NCBI GenBank assembly: GCA_050248715.1
Contig: JBFWRV010000001.1
Coordinates: 368,011 to 432,010, forward strand
Direction: 5' to 3'
Source of the DNA: AWTP1-13 sp050248715
GTDB taxonomy: Bacteria > Pseudomonadota > Alphaproteobacteria > Rhizobiales > Hyphomicrobiaceae
Length of the DNA stretch: 64,000 nt
Part shown: positions 23,292 to 32,415 of the stretch, piece by piece
Numbering within the stretch: position 1 is the stretch's first letter
Layout: each line of letters starts with the position of its first letter
Notes under the pieces: model-generated
Told to the model about the DNA's origin: nothing
The model's input: the letters and a program-made list of their open reading frames with translations, nothing else
The model's database searches: none
Position numbers and translations under genes: made by a program

Positions 23292-26026
23292 GACCTGCCC
23301 CCCAGGCGCTTCACGCTGACCTTGACGAGATCGGCGCTCGAGCCGGTTGCATCCGTGAGATCAAGCGACATCGGCACGAGCGCATTCATGCTGGGTGCCT
23401 CGAAATCCTTGGCGAACGGCGTCATCCAATGGTCGAACTGGCCGATCATCAGCAACGTGTCGGGGCGGATGCCCTCGCACAGCATGACGCGGCCCTTCGT
23501 ATGGTTGAGGGGCGAGCGCACCTCGACGAGATCGCCGTCGGCGACCCCGATCCTCTCGGCGGCGCCGCGATTCATGACGACGCTGCCGTGGCCCGCAACG
23601 TTGCCGGCCATCTCCCTGATCAGCGGGATGCCGACGTTGCCGCCCCATGAATACTGCATGCTCCGCGCCGTGATGAGCCAGAACGGATACTCGGCGATGC
23701 GCACGTTGAAGTGGCGGCTCAACGCGTCTTCCCAGAGTGCCGCAAGATCCCGCCAGTGAGGCAGCGGCTCGTACTCCTCGAGCTGCCTGTCCCACCAGGT
23801 GATACCCTGCTCATGCAATCGCCGTCCCAGCTGCCTGCCGACGCGCAGAAGCCTTTCCTGATACGGCTGCTCGAAGCGCAGACCTGAGCCGACGAGCTTC
23901 GGATAGAGGTACCACTGCAGGCGGGGAAACGGTTTCACGCGGAAGCCGTGGGCGCGATAGTAGTCGAGCCCCTGGGTCTCCGCCCCATCGGTCAGCTCGG
24001 CGCTCGCGGCCCGGCACGTCGCGTCCCAGATGGCCTCGACATCGTGTGCCTGCGCGGTGCCAAGGGAGAAGTCGTAGTTGCGGCCCGAAAGCCTGACCCC
24101 CGCAGCGCCGCGATTGATCGCCCCGTTGTAGGCCTCGAGAAGGCCTGTGCGCCTGGCCAGCTCGGTGGCGATCCACGTGAAGTCCTTTGCCTCGCCTTGC
24201 GGCTTGGCAGCCGGATCGCGCAGCGCGAAGCCCTGGTAATCCCAGAATTGCTCGACGTACTTGGTCCCACCGACGCGCAGGAGTTGCAGGCCCTCGAGGT
24301 CGGTGCAATCCGGCAGCAGCACGTCCGCCACGTGATTGGTCTCATCACGCGTGTAGGCGAAGCACACGGTGAAGGGAAATCGAGCCATTGCGGCGCCTAC
24401 CGCGTCGGTGTCCCAGAATGAAATTGCAGGATTGGTGCGATAGACAAACCACACGTCCGGCGGCGATGCGGCGGGCAGCTTGTCGAATTCCTCGCTCTGC
24501 ATCATCCACGCCAGATGCGTGGGGCCGAGCGCCTGACTCCACGCTGAGTTGGCGACCAGCGGCACCAGGGTGCGATGCGCGCTGCGCACGGAGGGACGCG
24601 ATACCCAATCCTCCTTGGTCGTCGGGTTCATGGGATAATCCATGAAGCCGTCCGGTCCGGCAGTCACGCTCGACCAGCGGTTGTCGGCAGGGCGATTGAG
24701 GCGCACGGTCGTGCCGAGCGTACCGCCCGGCACCTCGAGGGCGCCGACGAGACACGCGAGAAGCGTCCGCGCCCAGCAGCACTCATAGCCGCCCCAGCCG
24801 TTGTTCACCGTCTTGCCGAGCGAAATGGCGACGGGGCGGAAAGGAAGCGTCTCTCCCTCGATGTCTATGGTCTCGCCGACGCGGGCGTGATCGAGGAACT
24901 CGTTGGCGATGCGGCGGATGGTTTCCGGTCCGGCATCGCAGATGGGGCCCGCCCACTCGGGCGAATATCCCTGCACGTGATCGACAAGGCGCGTGAACGC
25001 CGGGCTCACTTGCACGCTCTTGTGCTGCGTCAAGTCCTCGTCGGGGCCGATCTCGATGCCGTCGACGGTGTACCGACCCTCCAGGGCCGGATCGATGCCC
25101 TCAGTGTCGAACGGAACGGCGCGGTTGGCCGCTGCATCGATGACCAGCGGCTTGCGGGAGCTCGGATCGCGCAGGAAAAAGCCTTGCGGGCCGACGAGGT
25201 AGGGCGAAGAGGTGCGGTGCTTGAGGAAGGGCAGGTCGAGCCGGTGGCGGGGCTGCTCGTGCAGGAACACGTGGAGCATGGCGAAAAGGAATGCCGCGTC
25301 GGTCTTGGGTTTTATGGGGATCCACTCAGCCGAGCATGCTCCAGTGATGGAGAGGTGAGGCTCGATCTGAACCCGCTTCATGCCGCGCTTGCGCGCATCG
25401 GCATGACGCTTGACTCCACAGACGCCGCCCGAGGCCTCCACATTGGCACCGAACGAGACGAGATACTCGCACAGCGGGGTATCGGGGGAGACGGTGAAGG
25501 CGCGATGCCAAAGCTCTCCGTAGAGATGCTCCGAGTGGTAGCACTTGACGCCCTGCCCGCTGCCGAAGCTCATGTCGACGGGACCCCAGGCCGCCAGGAA
25601 AGCGGGCAGGGTACCCATGTAGGCGGTCGGCGTTCCTCCCCCGCCGAAGCTCGCGGCAACGCGAGGGTATCCGGATTCATCGAGCACACCACGCGCGCGT
25701 GCCGCGTTGAGCCTGTCGGCAACGAGCGTCAGCGCCTCTTCCCAGGATATTCGCGTGAAGCCCGGATCTTCTCCTCGACCCTTCCTCGGGTTCGTGCGCT
25801 TCATCGGGTGGAGGACCCGATGGGGGTTGTAAAGCTTCTGCACCAGCCCAAAGGCTTTGACGCACGCCTTGCCGCCGGCGGGGTGGATCTGGGCAGCGTC
25901 GAAGTTTGGCGCTACCTCGGTGGCGACATCATCCTGGATGCGCACCTTCAGCAGATCGGGGCCCGCCACGCATTGATAGCAATAGGTGGAGACGGTGCGT
26001 TCGTGGCCTGGGCGCCGGGCGGCCAT
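23288..26026 (-). CDS. padB: Phenylacetyl-CoA:acceptor oxidoreductase, molybdopterin subunit (PadB-like)
   Basis: This 912-residue DMSO-reductase-superfamily catalytic subunit contains blocks such as SFGGGGTPTAYMGTLPAF, SGQGVKCYHSEHLYGEL, ASGGVCGVKRHADAR and GALEVPGGTLGTTVRL that I recognise from PadB. In the pathway it oxidises phenylacetyl-CoA to phenylglyoxylate without oxygen. The N-terminal cluster motif has Cys16, Cys19 and Cys55, but the third expected Cys is replaced within CVAGPD. No twin-arginine signal is seen, consistent with a cytoplasmic site. Its stop overlaps the downstream fusion gene by 4 bp. Confidence 0.85.
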   Translation of the reverse strand: MAARRPGHERTVSTYCYQCVAGPDLLKVRIQDDVATEVAPNFDAAQIHPAGGKACVKAFGLVQKLYNPHRVLHPMKRTNPRKGRGEDPGFTRISWEEALTLVADRLNAARARGVLDESGYPRVAASFGGGGTPTAYMGTLPAFLAAWGPVDMSFGSGQGVKCYHSEHLYGELWHRAFTVSPDTPLCEYLVSFGANVEASGGVCGVKRHADARKRGMKRVQIEPHLSITGACSAEWIPIKPKTDAAFLFAMLHVFLHEQPRHRLDLPFLKHRTSSPYLVGPQGFFLRDPSSRKPLVIDAAANRAVPFDTEGIDPALEGRYTVDGIEIGPDEDLTQHKSVQVSPAFTRLVDHVQGYSPEWAGPICDAGPETIRRIANEFLDHARVGETIDIEGETLPFRPVAISLGKTVNNGWGGYECCWARTLLACLVGALEVPGGTLGTTVRLNRPADNRWSSVTAGPDGFMDYPMNPTTKEDWVSRPSVRSAHRTLVPLVANSAWSQALGPTHLAWMMQSEEFDKLPAASPPDVWFVYRTNPAISFWDTDAVGAAMARFPFTVCFAYTRDETNHVADVLLPDCTDLEGLQLLRVGGTKYVEQFWDYQGFALRDPAAKPQGEAKDFTWIATELARRTGLLEAYNGAINRGAAGVRLSGRNYDFSLGTAQAHDVEAIWDATCRAASAELTDGAETQGLDYYRAHGFRVKPFPRLQWYLYPKLVGSGLRFEQPYQERLLRVGRQLGRRLHEQGITWWDRQLEEYEPLPHWRDLAALWEDALSRHFNVRIAEYPFWLITARSMQYSWGGNVGIPLIREMAGNVAGHGSVVMNRGAAERIGVADGDLVEVRSPLNHTKGRVMLCEGIRPDTLLMIGQFDHWMTPFAKDFEAPSMNALVPMSLDLTDATGSSADLVKVSVKRLGGRS

Positions 26027-26032
26027 GGGCTC

Positions 26033-26452
26033 TCACGTCACTCTAGCGGCGGCGGCGCGCTTCGCGGCCTTGGCCTTCAAACGTTCATGCGTCTTGCCGA
26101 CATCGACGACGAAGCGCGTGTGGGTGCCGGAACCGATCGGCTCCAGATCGTCCTTGCCGGAAATCTCGAAGGTCACCTTGCGCCCCTCGACGGCCGTGAC
26201 GGTCGCCGTGATCTCCACCTGCATGCCGAGCAGCGTTGGCGCGAGGTGAGTGATGGAGATGCTCATGCCGACGGAGTCCTCGCCCGGGTCGGCATGCTCG
26301 AGCAACAGCTCGCGACATGTATGCTCGATATCGCGAACCAGGTCCGGTGTGGCATACACACGGCCCTCCTCACCCATGAAGGCGATGGTTCTGCCCGCGT
26401 CGACCTCCAGGCGTTTGACCTTGGATGCTCCCGGTCGAAGGGTTTGCTTCAT
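26033..26452 (-). CDS. Hotdog thioesterase, FlK-like
   Basis: This 139-residue single hotdog domain resembles fluoroacetyl-CoA thioesterase-like proteins: MGEEGRVYATPDLVRDIEHTC and SVGMSISITHLAPTLLGMQV, with a conserved Thr/Glu/His-type site in that family. ATG 26452 follows GGAGG by 7 bases. It is the first gene of the pad operon and ends 6 bp before padB. It could release CoA from dead-end phenylacetyl or phenylglyoxylyl thioesters. The substrate is not determined by sequence. Confidence 0.8.
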   Translation of the reverse strand: MKQTLRPGASKVKRLEVDAGRTIAFMGEEGRVYATPDLVRDIEHTCRELLLEHADPGEDSVGMSISITHLAPTLLGMQVEITATVTAVEGRKVTFEISGKDDLEPIGSGTHTRFVVDVGKTHERLKAKAAKRAAAARVT

Positions 26453-26511
26453 AGCTCGTCCTCCCACGCCACGACGCCTGGAAAATGTAGCCGACCTGCA
26501 GGCGCACCTAC

Positions 26512-26525
26512 TTGACCGCGGTCAA
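26512..26525. promoter_or_regulatory. Crp/Fnr-type operator TTGACCGCGGTCAA
   Basis: This is a perfect palindrome centred 66 bases upstream of the thioesterase start, in the 86-bp gap behind livF. The position suits activation of the thioesterase-padB-padCDJ operon on the minus strand. Confidence 0.75.
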
Positions 26526-26538
26526 GCGAGATGCCGAT

Positions 26539-27261
26539 CTAGACGCCGAGGTAGGCCTCGCGGACTCTTTGGTCCACCCTGATCTGCGCGGCGCTGCCAC
26601 TGGCCGCAATGCGGCCGGTCTCCAGCACGTACGCGCGGTCCGCTATGGCAAGCGCGGCATGCGCGTTCTGCTCGACGAGCAGTATGGTCAGCCCCTCGAC
26701 CTTGAGCCTGCGGATGATCTCGAAGATTTGGTCGACCAGGATCGGCGCCAGCCCCATGGATGGCTCGTCGAGCAACAGCAGCCGAGGCTTGGCCATCAGT
26801 GCTCGTCCGATCGCAAGCATCTGCTGCTGGCCTCCCGAAAGGGCACCTGCGGGCGATGTGCGCCTGGCCGCGAGCATCGGAAACAGCTCATAGATGCGGG
26901 CAAGCTCAAGGGTGAGATTTCCGGCCGGGCGCGACCAGGCGCCGAGCCTCAGATTGTCCTCGACAGACAATGGGGCGAACAGCTGCCGCCCTTCCGGCAC
27001 CTGAGTTATGCCGAGCGCAACCCGTCGGTGGCTGGGCATTGCATCGATCGATCTCCCCTGCAGTCGAATCGACCCGGCTGTGACGGGTTGGACGCCCGAT
27101 ACCGCGCAGAGCAATGTCGTCTTGCCCGCGCCATTGGCCCCGATGAGGCTCACGATCTCGCCTGAGCTCACCTCGAGCGAGACGCCGTGCAGCGCCTCGA
27201 TGCGCCCATATGCGCTCCTCAGATCGTCAATCGAGAGCAAGGGCCGCCTCGCGCAAGCCAT
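26539..27261 (-). CDS. livF: Branched-chain/aromatic acid ABC transporter ATP-binding protein LivF
   Basis: This ATPase has the Walker A GANGAGKT, signature LSGGQQQM and Walker B LLLLDEPSMGLAP typical of LivF. I chose ATG 27261 (240 residues), which overlaps livG by 35 bp; the longer frame is a livG shadow. It is the distal gene of the livKHMGF operon, adjacent to pad genes, so the transporter may import aromatic acids such as phenylacetate or benzoate as well as or instead of leucine-type substrates. Confidence 0.9.
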   Translation of the reverse strand: MACARRPLLSIDDLRSAYGRIEALHGVSLEVSSGEIVSLIGANGAGKTTLLCAVSGVQPVTAGSIRLQGRSIDAMPSHRRVALGITQVPEGRQLFAPLSVEDNLRLGAWSRPAGNLTLELARIYELFPMLAARRTSPAGALSGGQQQMLAIGRALMAKPRLLLLDEPSMGLAPILVDQIFEIIRRLKVEGLTILLVEQNAHAALAIADRAYVLETGRIAASGSAAQIRVDQRVREAYLGV

Positions 27262-28015
27262 GGGTCCCAAGATATGCGTCGACGACTGCAGGATTGGCCC
27301 GAACCTGGGCCGCGGTGCCTTCGGCCAGGGTGCGACCGTTGGCAAGCACATGAATGCGGTCCGAAATGTTCATGACGAGCCGCATGTCATGTTCCACCAG
27401 GACGACCGTTACGCCGTCCACGGCAATTTGCCGGATGATGCCTTCGAGCTGTTGCGTCTCGATGGGATTGCAGCCGGCGGCAGGCTCATCGAGCAGCAGC
27501 AGCCGGGGTTCAGTGGCAAGTGCGCGCGCGATCTCAAGGCGCCTCAGGGAGCCGTAGGCAAGGGAAGAGGCGGGGCGATCGGCAAGATCTGCGAGCCCCA
27601 CCCTGACGAGCGCTGCCAGCGCCGACTTGCGGGTATTTCGATTCTGCAGACCGACGGATGGGAGATGCAGCAAGTCGCTCAGGGTATTGGTGACCTCGTG
27701 GACGTGGCGCCCAACCATCACGTTCTCGAGCGTGGTCAGCCGGAAGAAGATTTGCAGATTCTGAAACGTGCGGGAAAGGCCGAGCCGAGCGAGCCGATGC
27801 GCGGCGAGCCCGGTCACATCCTTCCCAGCTAGGTGCACCTGGCCTTCGTCAGGCAGGTAGAGGCCGGAGAATATGTTGAAGAGTGTCGTCTTGCCCGCGC
27901 CGTTGGGGCCAATGATCGAGAAGACCATGCCCTGCTCCACGATCAAGCTGACTTTGTCGACGGCGCGCACGCCGCCGAAGGCGATCGACAGGTTTGTGGC
28001 TTCCAGAATGGTCAC
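27227..28015 (-). CDS. livG: Branched-chain/aromatic acid ABC transporter ATP-binding protein LivG
   Basis: This is a 262-residue ATPase with GPNGAGKTTLFN, the LivG-type RTFQNLQIF segment and LLLLDEPAAGCNP. The usual signature LSGGQ is degenerate: the corresponding stretch reads LAYGSLRRLEIARAL, which is common in LivG. Its start overlaps the livM stop by 4 bp. Confidence 0.92.
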   Translation of the reverse strand: MTILEATNLSIAFGGVRAVDKVSLIVEQGMVFSIIGPNGAGKTTLFNIFSGLYLPDEGQVHLAGKDVTGLAAHRLARLGLSRTFQNLQIFFRLTTLENVMVGRHVHEVTNTLSDLLHLPSVGLQNRNTRKSALAALVRVGLADLADRPASSLAYGSLRRLEIARALATEPRLLLLDEPAAGCNPIETQQLEGIIRQIAVDGVTVVLVEHDMRLVMNISDRIHVLANGRTLAEGTAAQVRANPAVVDAYLGTHGLREAALALD

Positions 28016-28956
28016 GTCGTGCGCCCCGCGAGCAGCCCGGCAAGGCCCGGCACGATTCCCTGGCGCAGGAAGATCATGAAGCCCATCAGCATCAGTCCGA
28101 GCGCCATATGCTCGTAGTCGTGCAGCGCGGTCAGTGTCTGTGGCAGAACGACCAGGACGGCAGCGCCCACGATTGATCCGGGGATCGAGCCCATGCCGCC
28201 GAGCACCACCATCGCCACCAGCTCCACCGAGCGAAGGAAGCCCGCGATGTCCGGAGTGATGTGGCCGTTGAAGAGCGCAAGATAGGATCCCGCGACCGAG
28301 GCATAGATGGCGGAAATGACGAAGACGACGAGCTTCTTTCGCGCCACGTCGACGCCGAGGGCACGGGAGGCGACCTCGCTGTCATGAATTGCCCTGAGTG
28401 CGCGCCCGGTAGGGCTGTCGATCAGGTTGAATGCAAGCGTGGCGCCGAGCAGGAAGGTTGCCGCCGCTATCCAATACCAGGCGGCCGCGCCCGCCGCCGG
28501 CCAGCCGAGCAACTTGAGCCGCGGCACGGACATGCCGTCCGGCCCGCCGGTCCAGCCCGCCTCGTTGGTTAGGCCAATGCTGATCAGCAGTCCGAAGCCA
28601 AGCGTTGCTATCGCGAGATAGTGGCCCTTGAGCTGAAGTATTGGCCGCGCCACAAGAAAGGCGAGAGCGCCGCAACATGCGGCACCGCCGGCGACGCACA
28701 GCCATGGCGGCAGACCGAGATGGGTGGGGCCGATGGCCACGGCATAGCCGCCAATGCCGACGAAGCCGGCATGCCCGAGGCTGACCTGTCCCGCAAACCC
28801 CATCAGCAGGTTGAGGCCGGTTGCCGCGAGCGCGAAGATCAGGACCAGGGCGGCAACCCGATAGTAGTAGGCCGAAGGGAAGAGGAGCGGCAGCAGGGCG
28901 ATGACGGCGGCTATCGGCACCAGTGCTGCAAGTCGATGCTTGGCAAGGGTTTCCAT
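28012..28956 (-). CDS. livM: Branched-chain/aromatic acid ABC transporter permease LivM
   Basis: This 314-residue permease has about nine helices and the family motif GFAGQVSLGHAGFVGIG near the N-terminus, plus the cytoplasmic EAA-like loop with SEVASRALGVDVARKK. ATG 28956 lies 2 bp after livH. The longer upstream frame is a livH shadow. Confidence 0.92.
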   Translation of the reverse strand: METLAKHRLAALVPIAAVIALLPLLFPSAYYYRVAALVLIFALAATGLNLLMGFAGQVSLGHAGFVGIGGYAVAIGPTHLGLPPWLCVAGGAACCGALAFLVARPILQLKGHYLAIATLGFGLLISIGLTNEAGWTGGPDGMSVPRLKLLGWPAAGAAAWYWIAAATFLLGATLAFNLIDSPTGRALRAIHDSEVASRALGVDVARKKLVVFVISAIYASVAGSYLALFNGHITPDIAGFLRSVELVAMVVLGGMGSIPGSIVGAAVLVVLPQTLTALHDYEHMALGLMLMGFMIFLRQGIVPGLAGLLAGRTT

Positions 28957-28958
28957 GG

Positions 28959-29831
28959 TCACACGCGCTCGACTTTGCCACGGCCGAGCAGGCCTTGCGG
29001 CATGGCGAACAGGACCGCCAGGATGACGAGGAACGCGACCGCATCCTTGTATTTCGAGGACAAGTATCCCGCGCTCAAGGCCTCCAGCATGCCGAGGATG
29101 AGGCCCCCGAGCACCGCGCCGAGCGCGCTGCCGATGCCCCCGAGCATGGCCGCGGCAAATCCCTTCAGCGCCAGCAGCGTCCCCACGTCGTAGCTGGTCA
29201 ACGTTATGGGCGTCACGAGAATGCCGGCCACGGCGCCGATGGCGGCGGAGACCGCGAACGACAGGCCCACGATGCGACGTGTGTCGATACCGACCAGCCG
29301 TGCGGCCAATCGATTGGCTGCAGTTGCAATCAGCGCCTTGCCGAGCAGGGTGCGGTCGACGAACAGCCAAAGCAGCACCACGATGGCGGCCGCGCCAGCC
29401 AGCACGACGAGGCTCTGTGGCATGATGGCGGCCCCGCCGAGGTGGATGGGATCGTTACCGAAGATGTGCGGCAAGCCATGGAAGCGCTTGTCGAAGACGA
29501 CTTGAGCGGCGCCGCGCAGGAAGATCGACGCGCCGATCGTGATCATGATGAGGGTCACCGCACTGGCGCCACGTGCCGGCTCGATCGCGAAACGGTAGAG
29601 CAGCAGGCCGACAGTGATCGTTGCCGCCACGGCGAGCAACGCGGCCCACGGCACGGGCACGCCGGCCGCGGTGAGGAACACGGTCGTCATTCCACCGAGC
29701 ATGACGAACTCGCCCTGGGCGAAGTTGATCACGTCGGAGGCATTGACGATCAGCGTAAAGCCGAGAGCAACCAGCGCGTAGACGGCGCCGACCGTCAACC
29801 CGGAGAAACAGAACTGGAGCAGATCGGCCAT
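28959..29831 (-). CDS. livH: Branched-chain/aromatic acid ABC transporter permease LivH
   Basis: This is a 290-residue permease with GAVYALVALGFTLIVNASDVI and NFAQGEFVMLGG, both hallmarks of LivH. The loop ANRLAARLVGIDTRRIVG is the ATPase-contact segment. It is separated from livK by a strong hairpin. Confidence 0.92.
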   Translation of the reverse strand: MADLLQFCFSGLTVGAVYALVALGFTLIVNASDVINFAQGEFVMLGGMTTVFLTAAGVPVPWAALLAVAATITVGLLLYRFAIEPARGASAVTLIMITIGASIFLRGAAQVVFDKRFHGLPHIFGNDPIHLGGAAIMPQSLVVLAGAAAIVVLLWLFVDRTLLGKALIATAANRLAARLVGIDTRRIVGLSFAVSAAIGAVAGILVTPITLTSYDVGTLLALKGFAAAMLGGIGSALGAVLGGLILGMLEALSAGYLSSKYKDAVAFLVILAVLFAMPQGLLGRGKVERV

Positions 29832-29869
29832 CGGGTCGGATACCTCGCACGGCCTCGTTCGAGCGAGAA

Positions 29870-29904
29870 GGTCGGGCGGGCTTCCCCCGAAGGCCCGCCC
29901 GACC
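29870..29904 (-). terminator. GC-rich hairpin between livK and livH
   Basis: A perfect 12-bp inverted repeat (GGTCGGGCGGGC and its complement) encloses an 11-base loop. There is no following T-run on the minus strand, so it more likely stabilises the 3' end of livK mRNA or partly attenuates transcription into livH than acts as a full terminator. Such hairpins commonly keep binding-protein mRNA in excess. Confidence 0.7.
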
Positions 29905-29909
29905 GGACC

Positions 29910-31073
29910 TTACGATCCGTCTTCCGGAGCGAGCGTCCAATCTCCGCTCTTGATTTCGAGCATCCGGAATGCAGACAGATCGAGGCCCATGTGATCGGTC
30001 GGTGACATCGTCACGATGCCGCCGGTACCGACGTAGCCTTTGGTCTTCTCGATCTCGTCGCGGATTTTGGCCTTGTCGGCGCTCTTCGCGCGCTGAATGG
30101 CCTGGACGAGAATCATGAGGCCGTCATAGGCGTGACCGCCGAAGGTCGAGACCTGCTGGCCCGTCCTCTGCTGATAGGTGGTCGAGTAGCTCATCACAAT
30201 CGATCGCTGCGGATCGCTGCTGGCAAGCTTGGTCGCCACGAGGAGCGCCGCCGCGGGCAGGCGCACTCCTTCGGCGGCGGGGCCTGCAAGGTCGATGAAC
30301 TGCTTCGAGGCCACGCCATGACTCTGATAGAGGGGCAGAGAGATCCCGAGCTGGCGGTAATTGCGTGTCACGATCGCGGGACCTTGGCCGAAGCCCGGGT
30401 TCACGACGGCCTGGACTCCCGGCTTGTTGCGGATGTTGGTGAGCTGCGGGGTCATGTCGCTGTCGCGCGGGCCGTACGTCTCCTCGTGCGCGATCGCAAT
30501 GCCGTGCTTGGGCGCGACCGCAACGCACTGATCGCGCATCGACTTGCCGAACGCATCGGCGCCGGAGATGAGCGCCACCGTGACGAGATTGCGGCGCTTG
30601 AGATCAGTGAAGATCTTCTCGCACGCCATCCTGTCGGTGTGGGGCGTCTTGAACACCCACTTGCGAACGGGCTCGATGATCTGGATGGCGCCGGCGAGCG
30701 AGATGAAGGGAATCTGGGCCTCCTCGAACACGGGGATCATGGCCAAAGTCGACCCCGTGGTCGTGCCGCCCACCATGGCAACGATCTTGTCCTCCTCGAC
30801 GAGGCGCGTGGCGAACGTGCGCGCATTGTTGGCATCACCGCCGTCGTCGTAGATGATGAGATCGAGCCGTTCGCCGTTGACCCCGCCCTGGCGGTTGATC
30901 TCGTCAACGTAGATTTCCAGTGTCTTTTTCTCGGGCTCGCCGAGGAACGACGCCGGGCCGGTCACCGAAAGAACAGCCCCGATCTTGATCCGCGCCGATG
31001 CGTGCGGCGCGCCGGCAGCGAGTGCCACGAGAGCGATCGCAACCGATCCAATGGCGCGTTGGAGTATACCCAT
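29910..31073 (-). CDS. livK: ABC transporter substrate-binding protein, LivK-like
   Basis: This 387-residue periplasmic binding protein has a signal peptide (about 1-27, cleaved after HASA) and the Peripla_BP_6 fold: IKIGAVLSVTGPASFLGEPEKK and IYDDGGDANNARTFATRLVEE. ATG 31073 follows GGGAGAG by 6 bases. It is the first gene of the liv operon, with a Crp/Fnr-type box about 91 bases upstream. The anaerobic control and pad neighbours suggest an aromatic acid ligand. Confidence 0.9.
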   Translation of the reverse strand: MGILQRAIGSVAIALVALAAGAPHASARIKIGAVLSVTGPASFLGEPEKKTLEIYVDEINRQGGVNGERLDLIIYDDGGDANNARTFATRLVEEDKIVAMVGGTTTGSTLAMIPVFEEAQIPFISLAGAIQIIEPVRKWVFKTPHTDRMACEKIFTDLKRRNLVTVALISGADAFGKSMRDQCVAVAPKHGIAIAHEETYGPRDSDMTPQLTNIRNKPGVQAVVNPGFGQGPAIVTRNYRQLGISLPLYQSHGVASKQFIDLAGPAAEGVRLPAAALLVATKLASSDPQRSIVMSYSTTYQQRTGQQVSTFGGHAYDGLMILVQAIQRAKSADKAKIRDEIEKTKGYVGTGGIVTMSPTDHMGLDLSAFRMLEIKSGDWTLAPEDGS

Positions 31074-31157
31074 CGTACTCTCCCTATGATCCAGGCGACC
31101 TGGTGCGACTGGTATGATCGTTGGGCCCTCAACTATCAGACTGCGCAGCCTTCGCCC

Positions 31158-31171
31158 CTGACCAAAGTCAA
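31158..31171. promoter_or_regulatory. Crp/Fnr-type operator, one mismatch (CTGACCAAAGTCAA)
   Basis: The box is midway between the divergent livK and DUF2478 starts (91 and 92 bases). It has one mismatch at the first base. Confidence 0.55.
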
Positions 31172-31256
31172 GGCGCCTGCCGGCGGAAATCTCCACCCAT
31201 CGGCGACTTGCAATGCGCGGGCGGGCCTCCGTCCGCGCGAGACGGAGGACAGGGCG

Positions 31257-31793
31257 GTGCTTGCAGCCATCGTCTACGACCCGGGTTTTCCAATCGACGG
31301 GCTGGTGCTTGCGATAGCCCACAGCCTGAGGTCTGAAGGCGCGCACTTGTGCGGCGTCGTCCAGGAGAATGCCGGTAGCGCGCCGTGCGCTGCGATGACG
31401 CTGATCGACTTGGCGACCGAAGAGCGCTTTTCGATCTCGCAGAACCTCGGCGCGACGGCGCGAGGCTGTCGCCTCGATCCGCGCGGTCTGGCCGACGTGT
31501 CAGCAAGACTCGACGCGGCGGCGTGCAGCGATTTCGACCTCCTCATTCTCAACAAGTTCGGGAAGGCAGAAGCCGAAGGCAACGGTTTGCGCGGCGCGCT
31601 TGCCCGCGCCGTGGCTTCCGGAAGGCCGGTTCTGTCATCGGTGCGCGAGCCGTATTTGGAGGCCTGGTCGCGCTTCCATGGCGGGCTGGCGGTTGAGCTG
31701 CCGCCCCGCCTCGACGCAGTCGCTGCCTGGTGTCGCCGCGCGATGGGTACAGCGCGCCTGCGGCGCGCAGAGGCAACCGGCTTTTCGGCCTAG
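31257..31793 (+). CDS. DUF2478 family protein
   Basis: This 178-residue protein matches the DUF2478 pattern: AIVYDPGFPIDGLVLAIA, GVVQENAGSAPCAAMTLIDL and SDFDLLILNKFGKAEAEGNG. The family looks like a nucleotide-binding fold and is often found near molybdate or molybdenum-cofactor genes. The start is GTG 31257 with GGAGG 8 bases upstream. The molybdoenzyme PadB is encoded nearby, so a molybdenum-related role is possible. No function is established. Confidence 0.75.
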   Translation: MLAAIVYDPGFPIDGLVLAIAHSLRSEGAHLCGVVQENAGSAPCAAMTLIDLATEERFSISQNLGATARGCRLDPRGLADVSARLDAAACSDFDLLILNKFGKAEAEGNGLRGALARAVASGRPVLSSVREPYLEAWSRFHGGLAVELPPRLDAVAAWCRRAMGTARLRRAEATGFSA

Positions 31794-31833
31794 CGGAGAC
31801 GAAGCGGACCACAAGTGCGAGGCCGGGCGGCGC

Positions 31834-32415
31834 TCAAGCGAGGCCGGTCCAGGGCGCCGAGAGCGAAGCGTCCGTCAGGTCGAGGAGATCGATCGATCGC
31901 CGCGCGAAATGATCAATGATCTCGGCGATATTGCTGGGCCTGTGGTAAAAGGCGGGCACCGGCGGCGCCACGATGGCCCCGCATTCCGTCACCTGCAACA
32001 TCGCACGCAGATGGCCGAGATGCAGCGGGCTTTCGCGCGCAACAAGCACCAGTCGGCGACGCTCCTTCAGCTGTACGTCGGCGGCGCGCACCAGAAGATT
32101 GTCGGCAATCCCGGCCGCGATCGCTGAAAGCGTCCTGATGGAGCACGGCGCGACGATCATCCCAGCGATGGGAAAAGAGCCGCTTGCGATCGGTGCCCCG
32201 ACGTCCTCGACATCGTAGTGTCGTGTCGCAAGACTCGAGAGCCGGTCAATGGCGTCCGATCCGGCCTCGTAGGCGAGCGTGCGCTCGGCGGCCTGCGAAA
32301 TCACCAGGTGTGTTTCCACATGCGGAAGCTCACGCAGAAGCTCCCCGATGCGCATGGCTATTTGGGCGCCGGAGGCCCCCGTTACGCCGAGGACAATTCG
32401 CTTCACGGTCGTCAT
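31834..32415 (-). CDS. ubiX: Flavin prenyltransferase UbiX
   Basis: UbiX makes the prenylated FMN cofactor used by UbiD. The 193-residue protein has VLGVTGASGAQIAMRI at the N-terminus, IVAPCSIRTLSAIAAGIADN and ERRRLVLVARESPLH, all family signatures. ATG 32415 overlaps the ubiD stop by 4 bp, so cofactor and enzyme are co-translated. Confidence 0.93.
   Translation of the reverse strand: MTTVKRIVLGVTGASGAQIAMRIGELLRELPHVETHLVISQAAERTLAYEAGSDAIDRLSSLATRHYDVEDVGAPIASGSFPIAGMIVAPCSIRTLSAIAAGIADNLLVRAADVQLKERRRLVLVARESPLHLGHLRAMLQVTECGAIVAPPVPAFYHRPSNIAEIIDHFARRSIDLLDLTDASLSAPWTGLA

Noticed and set aside
24575..26515. Long plus-strand frame opposite padB
   Set aside because: It is antisense to a well-recognised molybdoenzyme gene and has shadow-like composition with no motif.
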